Source: Lutjanus erythropterus (lineage: Eukaryota > Chordata > Actinopteri > Lutjaniformes > Lutjanidae). Taken from it: a DNA stretch of 64,000 nt. Both the position numbers and the translations under genes were made by a program. Below are positions 25,018 to 35,805 of the stretch, in pieces. Position 1 is the first letter of the stretch; each line of letters starts with the position of its first letter. A model generated the notes under the pieces. It was given only the letters and a program-made list of their open reading frames with translations, was not told the DNA's origin and made no database searches. The DNA lies in the NCBI GenBank assembly GCA_020091685.1, contig CM034597.1, positions 4,536,532 to 4,600,531 of the forward strand. Direction: 5' to 3'.

Positions 25018-25128
25018 CTCGAACATAAAGGTTAGCCGGAGCCGAGTAGCGAGTCCCGGCGCTGTTGACTGCCACGCACTCGTACTTGCCCTGGTCCGAC
25101 TCCTCGCTGTTCTCAATCTGAAGCGCTC
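25018..25128 (-). CDS. ptprd: ptprd exon: end of Ig domain 2
   Basis: This exon encodes 37 residues, from (G)[17 protein letters not shown] to SAPANLYVR. It carries the F-strand motif D-x-G-x-Y-x-C (DQGKYEC), which pairs with the B-strand cysteine of the exon at 38806..38994 and closes Ig2 of the receptor ectodomain. The acceptor follows a C-rich tract, CTCCCTCCCCAG (AG at 25130-25129). The donor is GTAAGATCC, starting at 25017. Length is 111 nt, phase 1 at both ends. The Gly codon is split across the junction, so it joins correctly either to the Ig2 first exon or to the A6 microexon. Compared with mammalian PTPRD it has small changes (IEN for IEQ, VAVNS for VATNS). The next expected parts, microexon meB (ELRE) and the Ig3 exon, are not seen in the 25 kb that follow. 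A (CA)n tract ends about 55 nt before the acceptor. Confidence 0.93.
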
Positions 25129-25182
25129 CTGGGGAGGGAGGCCAAAATGTCACGGGTCAGGTCTGCACCACACACCTTCCAA

Positions 25183-25200
25183 CAACACACACACACACAC
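25183..25200. repeat. Short (CA)n tract upstream of the Ig2 end exon
   Basis: CA run ending in the intron about 55 nt before the acceptor of the exon at 25018..25128 in gene sense. Confidence 0.85.
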
Positions 25201-25203
25201 AGG

Positions 25204-27190
25204 ACTTTAGACTTATCTGATTCACTAATCCTATACACACTTAGCTTTCCATATCCTTGCAAAAATCAATTTCATCCTGTAATTTCTTTAATTCCAAACC
25301 TTTAAGAAAAGCTTACAGAATTAATATTTCCATCTAGGTTCATTATTTGGAGCTCTACACCATGGCTGAGATGCACCAACAATAATTAATGTATAACCCG
25401 ATTAAATTTAAATTATGTTGCACCTAACTTTAAAAACTAACTGAAACTTAAGATTCAATTTATACCTCTTGTTAAACCTAAATTTAGTTTTTTGCTATAA
25501 ACATAGATTCAATTTAATCCAATTGCACCATAACTTTAAACTCCAAAATGTTTTCTTGTATGAACTTTAAACTACCTAACTTTTAAAATGGTGACCTTTT
25601 TGAGATGTACAGAGCAAAAATAATCAAGTTCATCAAGGACAGTTAAAGCCTCTGAAAAGTTGGCTTGAAATAGTAAAAATGCATATATGATATCAATGTT
25701 TAGCTTCTCATTAAGCATTCAAAAAGATCTGGATGAAAATAAACCTGAATAACTAATAGAAAACCTGGTTCATTTTGCTGTTTAGACATTTTTCAAGACT
25801 GTGTGGGCGTGTCAGCTGTTTGATTGACAGCTGCCTCAGTAGTCCCAACATGGAAGCTAAACGATGCAGTGAACTGCTGTATGGGTTTAAGTGTACGTTA
25901 TGTTTAGAACATGTCCACTGCTTTACTTTGTCGTCAGACAGCGTTTTCAACGGGGAAGTGAAGCCACCATCTCTGCTCTATTTACAACCACCAGACTCCA
26001 TGGACAGAAACAGTATTTTTCCTTCGCAGGACACGGGAGCTGTACGAGTTTGTTGGTTAGTTTGTGTCATTATTTGACTTTGGTGTTTAAACACGTCTGT
26101 TCGGGTTTGAAGCAGCGTTACTTGATGTGCATCGAGGCAGCGGTAGACCAGCAGCTCCCGTGTCCTGCGAGGGAAAATGACTGTTTCTTTCAACGGAGTC
26201 TAGTAGTTGTGAAGAGAGCGCAGACGCCGGCTTCAGTTCACTGTCTAACAGCAAAGTAAAGCAGGAAAACCAATACGGATTTGGGCAGCAGGTTAAATCA
26301 CTGGCTCAAGCGCAGAAAGCAGCTTCTGCAGAGAAGTTTTGCTGCACCCACATAGCAACTAACATGAATTTTTTGTGATTGGTTTGTAGAATTAATTGCG
26401 TAATTTTCGCAATAAATCTTAGAGCACAAACACTCAAATCAACACAATACAGGAGAGTGTACAGAAACTTAAATGACAAATTTGGATTAAATCTGATTTT
26501 TAATACTTAAGACCCTAAATTACATGGTTAGAAGACTACTGTGGATTTGGATTTAGAGAGGCTTTAAAATCCAAATTAGCAGCAATAGCTTAAAACCTTC
26601 ATTGGTCAAAGCCTTTAGTTTAACACTGCTATATTCTTCTGGTATCATTGGGTAAATTAACCCTTTCTTCCCCGAGCCTAACTCCACTGATCTTCTCATG
26701 TTCTCAGTGAAAGCTTTCATCGTAGGGAAAGAATGTGTAAAACGTAAGTTGGAACTTACCTGACACCATCATTTACATCAACTCACTCCAAAATCATTTC
26801 AGAACAGTTTCATAGCATTTATACAAACATTTAATATTCAGTTGTCAGTACAGTGGTTAGGTTTGAGATAGAAGACATGTATGAATGTGTTTTTAGCAGC
26901 TATGTGATATTATAGTGCACCAGCTGTGGATGTGACATCATGCAGTGTTGCAGTGGACAAATGTGAAAAATAAAAGGTTTAATGTACATATTTCAGAATA
27001 CAATCCTGAAATGCAATATGGGATGAGTTTGTAACACAATGCTCAGAACTTGACTAAGAAAAAAAACAAACAAAAAAACAAAAATCAGCGGTGTGTGTAG
27101 CCACATCCCTGGTGGATCTGCCAGAGATGGAGGAGGAGCAACCTTCATCTGGGATGCAGCCAGCAAGGACATTCTGCCTGAGATCTCTCT
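25204..27190. other. Intronic DNA, nothing clear
   Basis: Open frames on both strands at 25753-26259 overlap each other and show no recognisable domain. No repeat family was recognised. Confidence 0.4.
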
Positions 27191-27192
27191 CA

Positions 27193-27193
27193 A

Positions 27194-27254
<61 letters not shown>
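27193..27254. repeat. (TC)n(CA)n compound microsatellite
   Basis: TCTCTC run passing into about 25 CA units. Confidence 0.95.
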
Positions 27255-27258
<4 letters not shown>

Positions 27259-27587
27259 AACTCTCACACACACAGTATGTAGGTAAGCCTTTCTCCTACA
27301 TATCACAGAACATCATGATAATGAAATCACACTGTTGCTGAAGCGTGAAGAGGAGCGTGCGCAGCAACAGCTGAATATCTTTCTCTACGTGTCTATTGTC
27401 TACCTCGCTGCACATTCAGCACCTCCAGATAACAGAGGCCTTCGAGTAGAAAAACGGATCTTGATGGACGTTTGCTTTGACCTCTTGGAAAGAAAAAGGC
27501 TCATCAGTGCTTCCAGAGAATCTGTGACTTCTTACAGTTGAAGACTATGAAGTCCTGAACAGAATATTACAAGCTGTGAAGACTTCA

Positions 27588-27747
27588 GGGCACCCTATTG
27601 GCTCAGTTGGTAGAGTGTGCACCCCATGTAGTGAAGCTGTCAGTCCTCTGCAGCGCCCATGGACTCAAACCCCACTCTTCCCTGTCATATCTTCAGCTGT
27701 CCTATCGAATAAAGGCATAAGTGGCCCAAAAAATAACTTTAAAATAA
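27588..27747 (+). mobile_element. tRNA-derived SINE
   Basis: The head reads GGGCACCCTATTGGCTCAG and has a polymerase III A box, TGGCTCAGTTGG (27599-27610). A B-box-like GGACTCAAACCCC lies at 27661-27673. The body ends with CCTATCGAATAAAGGCATAA and an A-rich tail, the form of a SINE family abundant in percomorph fish. The B box differs from GGTTCGAATCC, so the copy is probably old and inactive. It is not a tRNA gene because no cloverleaf with paired acceptor stem is evident. Confidence 0.8.
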
Positions 27748-27998
27748 GAAGATGCCAAAAGTTCCTCTGCCCTTCAGACACAGAGCCTTCAATAATGGAG
27801 CATCTCCTCCCTCTGTCTGCAGCTTCCAAGACCAACATGCAGACAGAGGTCAAACCTCTGCACCTTAATGACAAGTGGTTCGCACACGACTAATTATGTA
27901 AGTGGTAAGTTATCACTTATGCTAATGCACTCACTTCCATGGCCTGACCTAGGCTGTGAAATTTAGAAGAGCAGACAATACGATGCTCGGCGAAGCAT

Positions 27999-28863
27999 TT
28001 AACACTAGAACAGCCAAGGAGGTCATTTTGACTGCTTTCAAATGTATATGTGCAATAACTTAATGCATGCTAAGAATGTCAAATCTGTATTTTCAAGTAA
28101 AATGTTTTTCTTATATATAAATAACACAAAATGCATATAAAGATGATCATTTTTATCTATTTCGGCCACAGGTTGACATATTGACCACAGAGGAAACGGC
28201 CACTGTTATCATTTTGGTTGCTTAGCAACTATCATTGTCTTTATCAACAAAACTTCACAAGCAGTTCTTGATTTCCAATTTCCTGACATTAAAATACGTA
28301 TAATCAATTAATTAGACTCAATCAAAAATGAAGTAGGGGAGACCAGGGACGGTTGTAACACTTTTTGTCTTAGCAGCTGTAACTCACTGAACGTTTGTGT
28401 TAAAGCTCTCAATATTTGGAAACAAAGTACTCTTTCTAATTACAAATAGCAGTGTTTCCAACTTTATCTGGTTTTACTTTTGTACTCGTTTCCAGCCTTT
28501 TCCCATAAGTTATGATTATTTTTAATGTTAAAATAACATAATACATTTAACCATTTTTAGTGATTCTAGATTGAATTGATCACTGATGGTTACTATCCTA
28601 CAGAAAAATACTGCTGTGAACATACTGTGCGCAACCATTACGGTTTACTTCACACGATGGCATGCACTTTGATAAATATATAAATAGATTTTACAAAATG
28701 TACATTTTGGTGTTATTGCATTTTTAAAAAGAGAAACTAACAGAATAAATGCACCAATCTCTTAATTTGATATTTATGAGAGATAATAGAATTTTGAGGT
28801 TAATGGTCAAAATGACACATGGCCATTCTAGTAGTTCTGGTATTCTGGCACTTCTAGTGTTAA
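27999..28863 (+). mobile_element. TTAA-flanked piggyBac-like non-autonomous element
   Basis: The left end is TTAACACTAGAACAG and the right end is CTTCTAGTGTTAA, giving inverted TTAACACTAGA termini and TTAA borders. GTCATTTTGAC near the left end and GTCAAAATGAC near the right continue the inverted repeat. The interior (865 bp in all) has GTTGCTTAGCAAC and GGGGAGACCAGGGACGG but no transposase. A reversed, truncated copy ends at 3771. Confidence 0.8.
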
Positions 28864-29690
28864 AGGAGCAGTTCACTCCTAAATGAAAAATACATATTTT
28901 CTTTCTAGTAGAAAACAAATAGTTCAATCCAACTGTAAAAAGAAAGTAGTTCCTACATAAAACTGCTCACAACAAAATCTATGGATTATCTTGACTAACT
29001 GGTTCATGATTTCTGGAAAGAGACATTGCTATTAAATTATTCAATTTTTCTTTGTTTTTTTTTTGTTGTTTTTTTGGACCTTTACGCCTCACAAGCCGAG
29101 TGCCATCTAATTCCATTATATTAAAGATAACGCAGACATTTCAATGGCCAATATCTCCAAAACTCTGCAACTCACACCAAAACTACCTAGATGCACCACA
29201 GGTAAGAGGAAAAATACATATTCATTAATTTTGGGGTGAACTTTCCTTTTAAGAAGAGAATAATGTAATGTGTTGCTACAGAATATGATCTATATACAGC
29301 ACTTGTATTTATGCTGGCATGGACATGATAAGTCTTATCATGTGTGTAGACCTAATTAATAATCCCTGGTGATTATTAGACTGTCTAACATTGTGAAGAG
29401 TATTTTGGTAGTTTAGCATTAACCTTTTGTTAGCCTGCTGCTGCCTGTGATTCAGCTGGAACATCAGTTGGTACATCGGCACCAGCAGGCAAAGCTGTCT
29501 CTTGTTTTTGTCTCTTCCCAAGACCATATAGACCTGCGAGCGGTTATGTGGTGAAGGCAGAGAAAGTGTCGGAGTGAGTGAAAAGGACAGAGAGCTGGAC
29601 ATGGGGACACGGTGAGGTGACGGGAGGAAGGGGGGAGGAGCACAGAGGCGATGAAGGAGAGGAGGATGAGTAGACGTTTTCAGTACCCAG
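28864..29690. other. Intronic DNA downstream of microexon A6
   Basis: AT-rich with a T-run near 29050. No second microexon with AG/GT borders and a fitting peptide was noticed. Confidence 0.4.
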
Positions 29691-29699
29691 CATTCTTAC

Positions 29700-29717
29700 C
29701 TCTGATCGGTGTACCAC
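29700..29717 (-). CDS. ptprd: ptprd microexon meA, A6 part (GGTPIR)
   Basis: This is an 18-nt microexon. Read on the minus strand, the bases are GTGGTACACCGATCAGAG, preceded by CAG and followed by GTAAGAATG, a strong donor. Joined to the G left by the Ig2 exon it reads Gly-Gly-Thr-Pro-Ile-Arg, and its last G begins the Gly codon finished by the next exon. Insertion therefore changes LRS-GALQIE to LRS-GGTPIR-GALQIE with no frameshift. In mammals the meA insert of PTPRD is ESIGGTPIR, built from a 9-nt A3 part and this 18-nt A6 part. It sits in Ig2 and, with meB, tunes binding to postsynaptic partners such as IL1RAPL1, IL1RAP and Slitrks. Upstream in the gene sense are a TACTAAT branch-point-like motif (29765-29759) and a TGC in TTTGCATTC, the kind of motif used by the neural factor SRRM4; that regulation is inference. 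The peptide, phase, borders and position between the two Ig2 exons make a chance match unlikely. Confidence 0.9.
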
Positions 29718-30009
29718 CTGGTGAGGTAATTTGAATGCAAATAAGATTAGAGATAACCATTAGTATAGAGAGAAGATAAAAGTGAAACAGAGAAAGACAA
29801 GCATGGCAGGAGAGCAAAGAGAGGAAAAACAGCAGAGATTAGAGCGACTGACTGCTATTCTCATCTCACTATCTTAAAAAAAACTTCTCCATAAATCATC
29901 CACTCTTGAGAATTGGGACAAACCATGTCCTACTACAAAAAAACATTAAAATTATTGATACCAACAGTCTACTTCCATTTTTTGGTGAAAGTTTATTCTT
30001 TAAGGATTT

Positions 30010-30450
30010 ATATCAAGACAAAAGTACATACACACTGTACTCAAGCAGAGTAAAAAAAAAAGACTCTGGTAAAAATAGATAAATAAAAAAAGTAAAAAGT
30101 TCCTGTATAAAGCTAACTGAAACTCTACTTTCCTTCATGGTTGAATCTCCCTCTCGTATTGTTACATTTTGTTACATAATTTTCATCATGTAACATCTTT
30201 TGATTTTCGTCTTTTCCATCATTTTCATCTTGTTACTTCATATTCTTCTGTTGCATTTTTTTATGTCATTTTTATCTTGTTATGTCTTTAATGTTGCTTT
30301 CTTCTTGTTATGTCTTTTAGGTAATTTTTCTCGCCTTGTTATGTATTGTTCCATCGTTTTTGTCTTCTTGTATGTTTTAGATGTTTTTGTCTTAGTATGT
30401 TCTATTCATTTTGTTTCGTCTCGTTATGAAATTTTCATCCTATGTCTTTC
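30010..30450 (+). mobile_element. Degraded copy of the TTGTTACATC-minisatellite MITE
   Basis: Words GTACTCAAGCAGAGTAAAAA, ACTCTGGTAAAAAT and then a TTGTTACATTTTGTTACATA-type array match the family of 12041..12855. Termini are not preserved. Confidence 0.55.
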
Positions 30451-30499
30451 TGCGATGGCAAAAGAATTAAAAACTTTGAACATTTTAAAAATGTGTTAA

Positions 30500-31150
30500 A
30501 AAGCTTCAATCTAAAACTACCAACTGATAACAGGTTTAAAAATGTGCAGTTATAATTATCATTGTTTTAAATTTTTTGATTAGCATGAAGAGAACTCTGA
30601 GCAACTTTAAAAAATAAAACAGAAACTCTATCCAACTCCATCAGATTTTCCATGGAGTTGATGTCTACATTTAATAAAAAATTGAATCACTAGGAGTATT
30701 TATGAATCTGATTATGTGTTTTAGGCTCAAAATGTTACTGGACTGGATTTTCTGGACCTTGCCAGAGCAAAAGCAGTGTTTGTATTGAATATTATTGATC
30801 TGTGGATTTACTGTTGAGTCTTAAAATGTAGGTCAGCCAGACATCTTTGCATTTTTTAATCATGTGCTTGTGGTGAAATGAAAAAGTTGAGCATTTTGTG
30901 ATGTCAACTCTGTCAGATTTCCCCTCTGACAAAGTTGACATCTACATTTAATAAAAAACATAATCGCTAGGAGTATTTATGGATCTGATTGAGTATTTAA
31001 TCATTTGGAGGTTGACCCGCTACAAGGTGTAACATCCAAGAGTTTGATCTTTTAAAAAATATTTTCCAGCATAACTGAAGAGTTAAAATCAAAATACAGT
31101 TTTGTCCCAATTCTCAGGAATGAGTGACATATAAAAGGTATTACTTAATG
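30500..31150. repeat. Repeat with internal duplication, related to 20150-20480 and 39530-40320
   Basis: A block around GTCTACATTTAATAAAAAAT and TCACTAGGAGTATTTATG occurs at about 30640-30720 and again, altered, at 30900-30990. The end part, GTCCCAATTCTCAGGAATGA, has counterparts at 20440 and 40270 (CTCCCAATTCTTACGAATGA). Confidence 0.45.
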
Positions 31151-31780
31151 TTTAACTTTTAAAACCACTTTCATAAATGACAACTGTGCAGAATGTATTC
31201 TTGGTGAAACCATTTTCTTCTGTACACATTTGTGTTTGTTATTTTTTCCATAAGCTCTTTATAAGTACAAAATTGTTTGAATAATGTATACATCCATAGT
31301 GCAGCTCCCACTGCCAGCCTGTCATCTGTGCACCTGGTTATATACTCTCACACGGTGCTTATTTGTTTTATACACCTGGCTATTTGCTCCACAGGCCTGG
31401 CATCCCGTTGCGATCATAAAGCTCCTTATTCCGCCACACCTGCTTTTATTCCTTGACAGCACCAGGCTATCAAGCACTTGACCCCTCATTCACCACCAAC
31501 AGGCCTGTTTTGGTTCGAACCCAAAGGCGGTTTTTGTCTCCTGCATCCTGCAGTAACGAGGCAGATGAGAACACAAGCTGCCTGCTCTTCCTCTGATGCA
31601 ATTCAAAGCAACCTGTGCCTGTGTCCTGGAATACACTGTGATGTTGCTGCCTCAATGGTGGAGCACTGTATTATCAAGCTGCAAAATTAGCATACTATGA
31701 TTTGGGTTATTTAAGTTTTTACAAGAATATTTTCCTACGCAACTACTGAACAATTTGAGGAAAAGATCAACTGTGATCAA

Positions 31781-33070
31781 TAGAGGTGTGGACTCGAATC
31801 ACCTGACAAAATCAAAAAACTTGCAACTGGACTTGGGCTTAGACGACTTGTGACTTCACTTGGACCTGAGCCTTCTGACTTGAAAATACTTGATAACTTC
31901 CCCCAAGACCAACGATTTAAAAGTGTTATTTAAAAAAAAAAGTGAATCCATGAATCAATTAATCTTCCTTCATTTCCTGAATCAAAAATAAAACAATAAA
32001 AATATTCATTCTCAGCAGGTCAACACTTAATTCCCCAGATCCACTTTGTTTGAACCAGTCTGACAGCATCCAATCAAGTTGCAGGAGAGAACCATGAAGA
32101 ACTAACGTTACATTATAGTCACAAAAAACGATACCAAAGATAATTTCATTCATGTACAAAAAGTATGTGGTTGTCAAAGAAAAACAATTTGCAGTATGCA
32201 ACAACTTCCTACTTTGTTCGGCTGCATTATGATGTATTTAGGACTCGAAACTCAAAGTTTAGGACTTGGGACTTGTTAGTCTTACCTTGGACTTGCCTTT
32301 ATTGACTTGAGACTTATGACTTGCAAAACAATGACTTGGTCTTACCTTTAAACAAGTCATGATTTTAAATGAGGTGGCACAAGTAAACACATTCTGTACT
32401 CAAGTAGGCGTACAGATACTGGAGTTAAAACAAACTCTAGAAGTACTGATTCAACTTCTTTACTCAAGTAGAAGTGAAAAAGTTCAGGCTCTGAAAGGTA
32501 CTCAAAGTATAAAAGTAAAAAGTTGCCCTCTGAAGGACATTTCTACTGACTGTTTCTGTGCAAAGTTAACTAAACGTCACCTTTTCTCTGTTTGAACTTC
32601 CCTTTCTTGTTTGTTTCATCTTGTTACATCTTTAATGCAGTTTTTTGTGTTTTTATGTCTTTTTCATCTTGTTACTTTTTCATCTTGTCCTGTCTTTTTT
32701 TTTTGTCTTGTTACATCCTTTATGTTGTTTTTGGTCTTTGTTCTAGTGGGCACCTTTGAGAATCGCATCCTAAACAAGTCATAAAGTGCTCTTCATCAAA
32801 TGTGTTCTACCATTTTACCAACAGAGCTTCAACTTGCCATTCTTTGTGCAAATTCAAACACTGATTGGATTTGGAAGTTGATACATCTCCGTCTGTAATT
32901 TTCGACAAGCATGTTTTCCACACTGCAATTTGATTTTTGATTGTCACCTCACAGTTTTTGAGCACAAACAAAATTCTGTATCTTCGGTATCATTTCTTCA
33001 CAACTGCAGCTCAGTAACACAACTTTTGTCAGCTTGAGTCCAAGTCAGATGACTTGAGTCCACACCTCTG
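31781..33070. mobile_element. GAGGTGTGGACTC-ended DNA transposon, interrupted by a second MITE
   Basis: Left end TAGAGGTGTGGACTCGAATC; right end, reversed, CAGAGGTGTGGACTCAAGTC. Both arms are rich in ACTTGGACTTG and GACTTGAGAC words. The block 32371-32745 inside belongs to a different family. No perfect target duplication was found. Confidence 0.7.
32371..32745 (+). mobile_element. Nested copy of the TTGTTACATC-minisatellite MITE
   Basis: GAGGTGGCACAAGTAAACAC, GATTCAACTTCTTTACTCAA and AGTTCAGGCTCTGAAAG match 12041..12855 closely, followed by a CTTGTTACATC-type T-rich array. The right terminus is missing. It lies inside 31781..33070, so it inserted later. Confidence 0.7.
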
Positions 33071-34775
33071 ATTGTGATTGAATTCTGGATAAATGTTGGA
33101 TAAATTCTGCTTCTAAAGTTGTGCATTTTGTTCTTAACTGCACAGACAAAGATATTTGGTTTCACTTTCTGAGTGGCTTCTTTGCCATAGCAACAGCCAC
33201 AGTCTCATGGGTATTGTAGTATTCAGAGCTGGTGACCATTACACAAAACTATAGGATTATAATATTATCCAGGAGAGTTTGACCAGCTCCGTTGCTGTAA
33301 GGTGATCATTTATCAAAAGTAAGACCCATCACTCTGTTGGTGTTTTTGCACTAAAAAAAAGTCTACATCAAAGTTGGAGTATTTCTTCAGTTAAACCATG
33401 TAGCGTGAAAAGAATGTAAAGAGTTTTGTTTTTGTTTGACCTTCTCGCAGATTAAACTTTAATTAGCTACAGTTGAGTAAATTTGCCAGCAACGCTTGTC
33501 ATTATAGCGGAGGAAAATTCAGGGTCACCAAAAACCTTTCACCTCCTCTCAGGTCTCTGTGTAATTACTGGAGAAGTTATTTAACTAAACAATTCACAAT
33601 TTAAAATGATGAATCATTCAGCCCTTGTACTATTCAGTGTAGAAACACAGCAGCAGCACTGCCTCCTTAAACCTTGTTCATCCCTGTTGTAAGTCGTCAT
33701 TAGTAACTGGCACCATTTGGGCATATCAGATCATATGCAGCAAACAGTAGACGGAGGGATGGTTACTATACAGATGCAGCGATCTGGATAATAAACCAAG
33801 CCTCTGTTGAGCCAACAGGAACACAAAGAAGTGTCAGATAGGTGATGAGAAGGAGGGGGGCCCTGGAAGCTGTGTGGCCCCTGGGGTGTGGTGACGGGGA
33901 CATCAGCAGCTTTCAGAGGGCCGGGCTGGGCAAGACTGAGACCTGCCATGACATCCGTCCACAGCTGCCTGACAGCTAAAAGAATCCATGACAGGTTTCG
34001 GGGGTTTCATTGTGAAAAATAATAGTATTTTATTATATTTTCACAATGTGTGGATTGAAAGGATTTTTTTTTCTCTGTAGCAGTGTCCATCAAAAAAGGA
34101 TGTAATAATGGACTGGCACTCCTCATATTTCAGTTGAGGACATCATGCCAACTTTGAATGAGTCCTCTTTGTCCATTTTGCCTTTTCCACGCAGAACTCA
34201 TGAAAACAAAACAAAATCCTATCATGAGGAAATCTGACTGGCTGTTAAAGGGGACCTCCCTTGATTGTATACATTTTTATAAAATTTCTTGCCACTGGGA
34301 GTTTTACTCTGCCTGTGAAAACAGTATATATTCTGTAACAATGGGAGATTAGTCAGACCTGAGATAATAACCCTAACAGTATCATCAGGATTACTCAAGT
34401 CAACATTACATATCAAACTGTTCAGAGCAAATACAGGTCCTGCAAGCTTACCTATACCAGGGACTAAAAGTCAGAATATCTTTTATCTTTTTAGTCTTTG
34501 CTGTTTTGACCATTCTCTTTAATCTGTGCCTCGAGAGTCCCCAGTTGCAATAGTACAACACTCGCTTGTGAACCAGACAAACCTGTCGAGCTTTTCATTT
34601 TGTTCTGGCAGAAACGTCTTGTCCGTCTTCCTTTCAAACAGAATTTACCACCTCGGATCATTTCAGGCCAATCAAAACTGTTTATTTAATACAGGGCGGG
34701 TCCTGTGTGATGACTGATAGAAAAGAGTCCCAGTCCAGATTTGAAAAGTAACATGGAACATGGCTGCTCTGATTG
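33071..34775. other. Intronic DNA, nothing clear
   Basis: No exon or well-bounded repeat. 34230-34775 shares some wording with the repeat around 46540-46860. Confidence 0.4.
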
Positions 34776-34783
34776 GGTGTAGG

Positions 34784-35805
34784 CAGGGCCGTTTCTTGCT
34801 ACATGCGGACAATGCCGTTGCATAGGGCCCCCTCAAATCCACCAGGGGCCCCTAAATAAACCAGGGGTAATCTGTTAGTCCAAAAATCAGAGGGGAAGCT
34901 GTCACACATCATGTCATTGTATCATTCATGTCAGGACACTGTGTGAGAATATTAGCAGATAGCTGTTTCCATTATTTTTTGTAGTCTAAGATAAGTCACC
35001 TGAATTAGTCATATATGGTGTTTGGATGCTGACAGAAAGTAAGCAGGACGATGCTGCAGCTGCAGGAGGAGGACAGGTCGCTCTGTGCTTCACTTCCAGC
35101 ACTCGTGTGGAGCAGTTTGTCCTGCTGTGATAAGTTATGTCCAGTTTGTGGAGCTAAAGAGCCAAACTGTTGTGTCTCTGTCCAAAATACTCCCACACTT
35201 TAGACGATCGCGGCAAGTCTTGGTCTCTGCAGCTTCTTCTCTGGTTGAATCCATGCTCTGACCCAGCGCAGCAGTTCATAACGACACATCAACGCATGAT
35301 ATACAAATCCTTGCAGTTTTCTAATCAATGATGTTGATTATGCTAACAAATCACCCCAGCCCTAGAACATTGTATTATAGATGTATTTGTTTTTAAACTG
35401 GGTTTGTTGGATATGTTGAAACAGCAACCAGTGGATTGTGCTCCTCTGAAAACAGCAAAGGATGTTTGAACGTATTTTGCATGATGTTTTTTCGTGTTGT
35501 ATGTAGTCTGAAAATAGTTGTATTAGAAACAAATTTGATCTTAAACAGCAGCTGCTATTTTTTTAAGCATTTTCTGTAGGTTAAATTGTAAGAGGTCAAC
35601 TTGAAACGCTCAATTTCAATTTAAAAAAAACAAAAACGCATTAATAGAGTTTTTCACAGTTGCACCAGATTGATGCATTTAAATTTTAGATGCATGCTCC
35701 ACACCACCTTAGAGGATTTGGGATTTCCCCACACTAGTTTTCACAAAATAGGGACCCCCAAACAACATTTTGCAGAGGGCCCCCAAAAAGCTGGAAACGG
35801 CCCTG
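34784..35805. mobile_element. hAT-type element (1,022 bp) with 8-bp target duplication
   Basis: Inverted ends CAGGGCCGTTTC and GAAACGGCCCTG. The flanks GGTGTAGG (34776-34783) and GTTGTAGG (35806-35813) match at 7 of 8 bases. Subterminal GGGCCCC-rich blocks occur on both sides. It has no transposase frame, so it is a non-autonomous copy. It sits inside an older repeat whose uninterrupted relative is at 46763-46790. Confidence 0.85.

Larger units (their letters stand above)
25129..29699 (-). other. ptprd: ptprd intron between microexon A6 and the Ig2 end exon
   Basis: 4,571 nt, donor GTAAGAATG, acceptor CCCCAG. It holds a tRNA-derived SINE, a TTAA-flanked element and (CA)n tracts. Confidence 0.88.

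Noticed and set aside
25753-26259. Overlapping open frames on both strands near 26 kb
   Set aside because: No recognisable domain, no matching splice sites in phase with the receptor exons.
27588-27673. tRNA gene
   Set aside because: A box is good but the B box is worn and no paired acceptor stem is evident; the downstream body and A-rich tail identify a SINE.
34451-34463. Possible tiny exon around CTTACCTATACCAGG (minus: CCTGGTATAGGTAAG)
   Set aside because: It has a GTAAG donor-like end, but the codons before it do not give an ESI-like or other known receptor insert.
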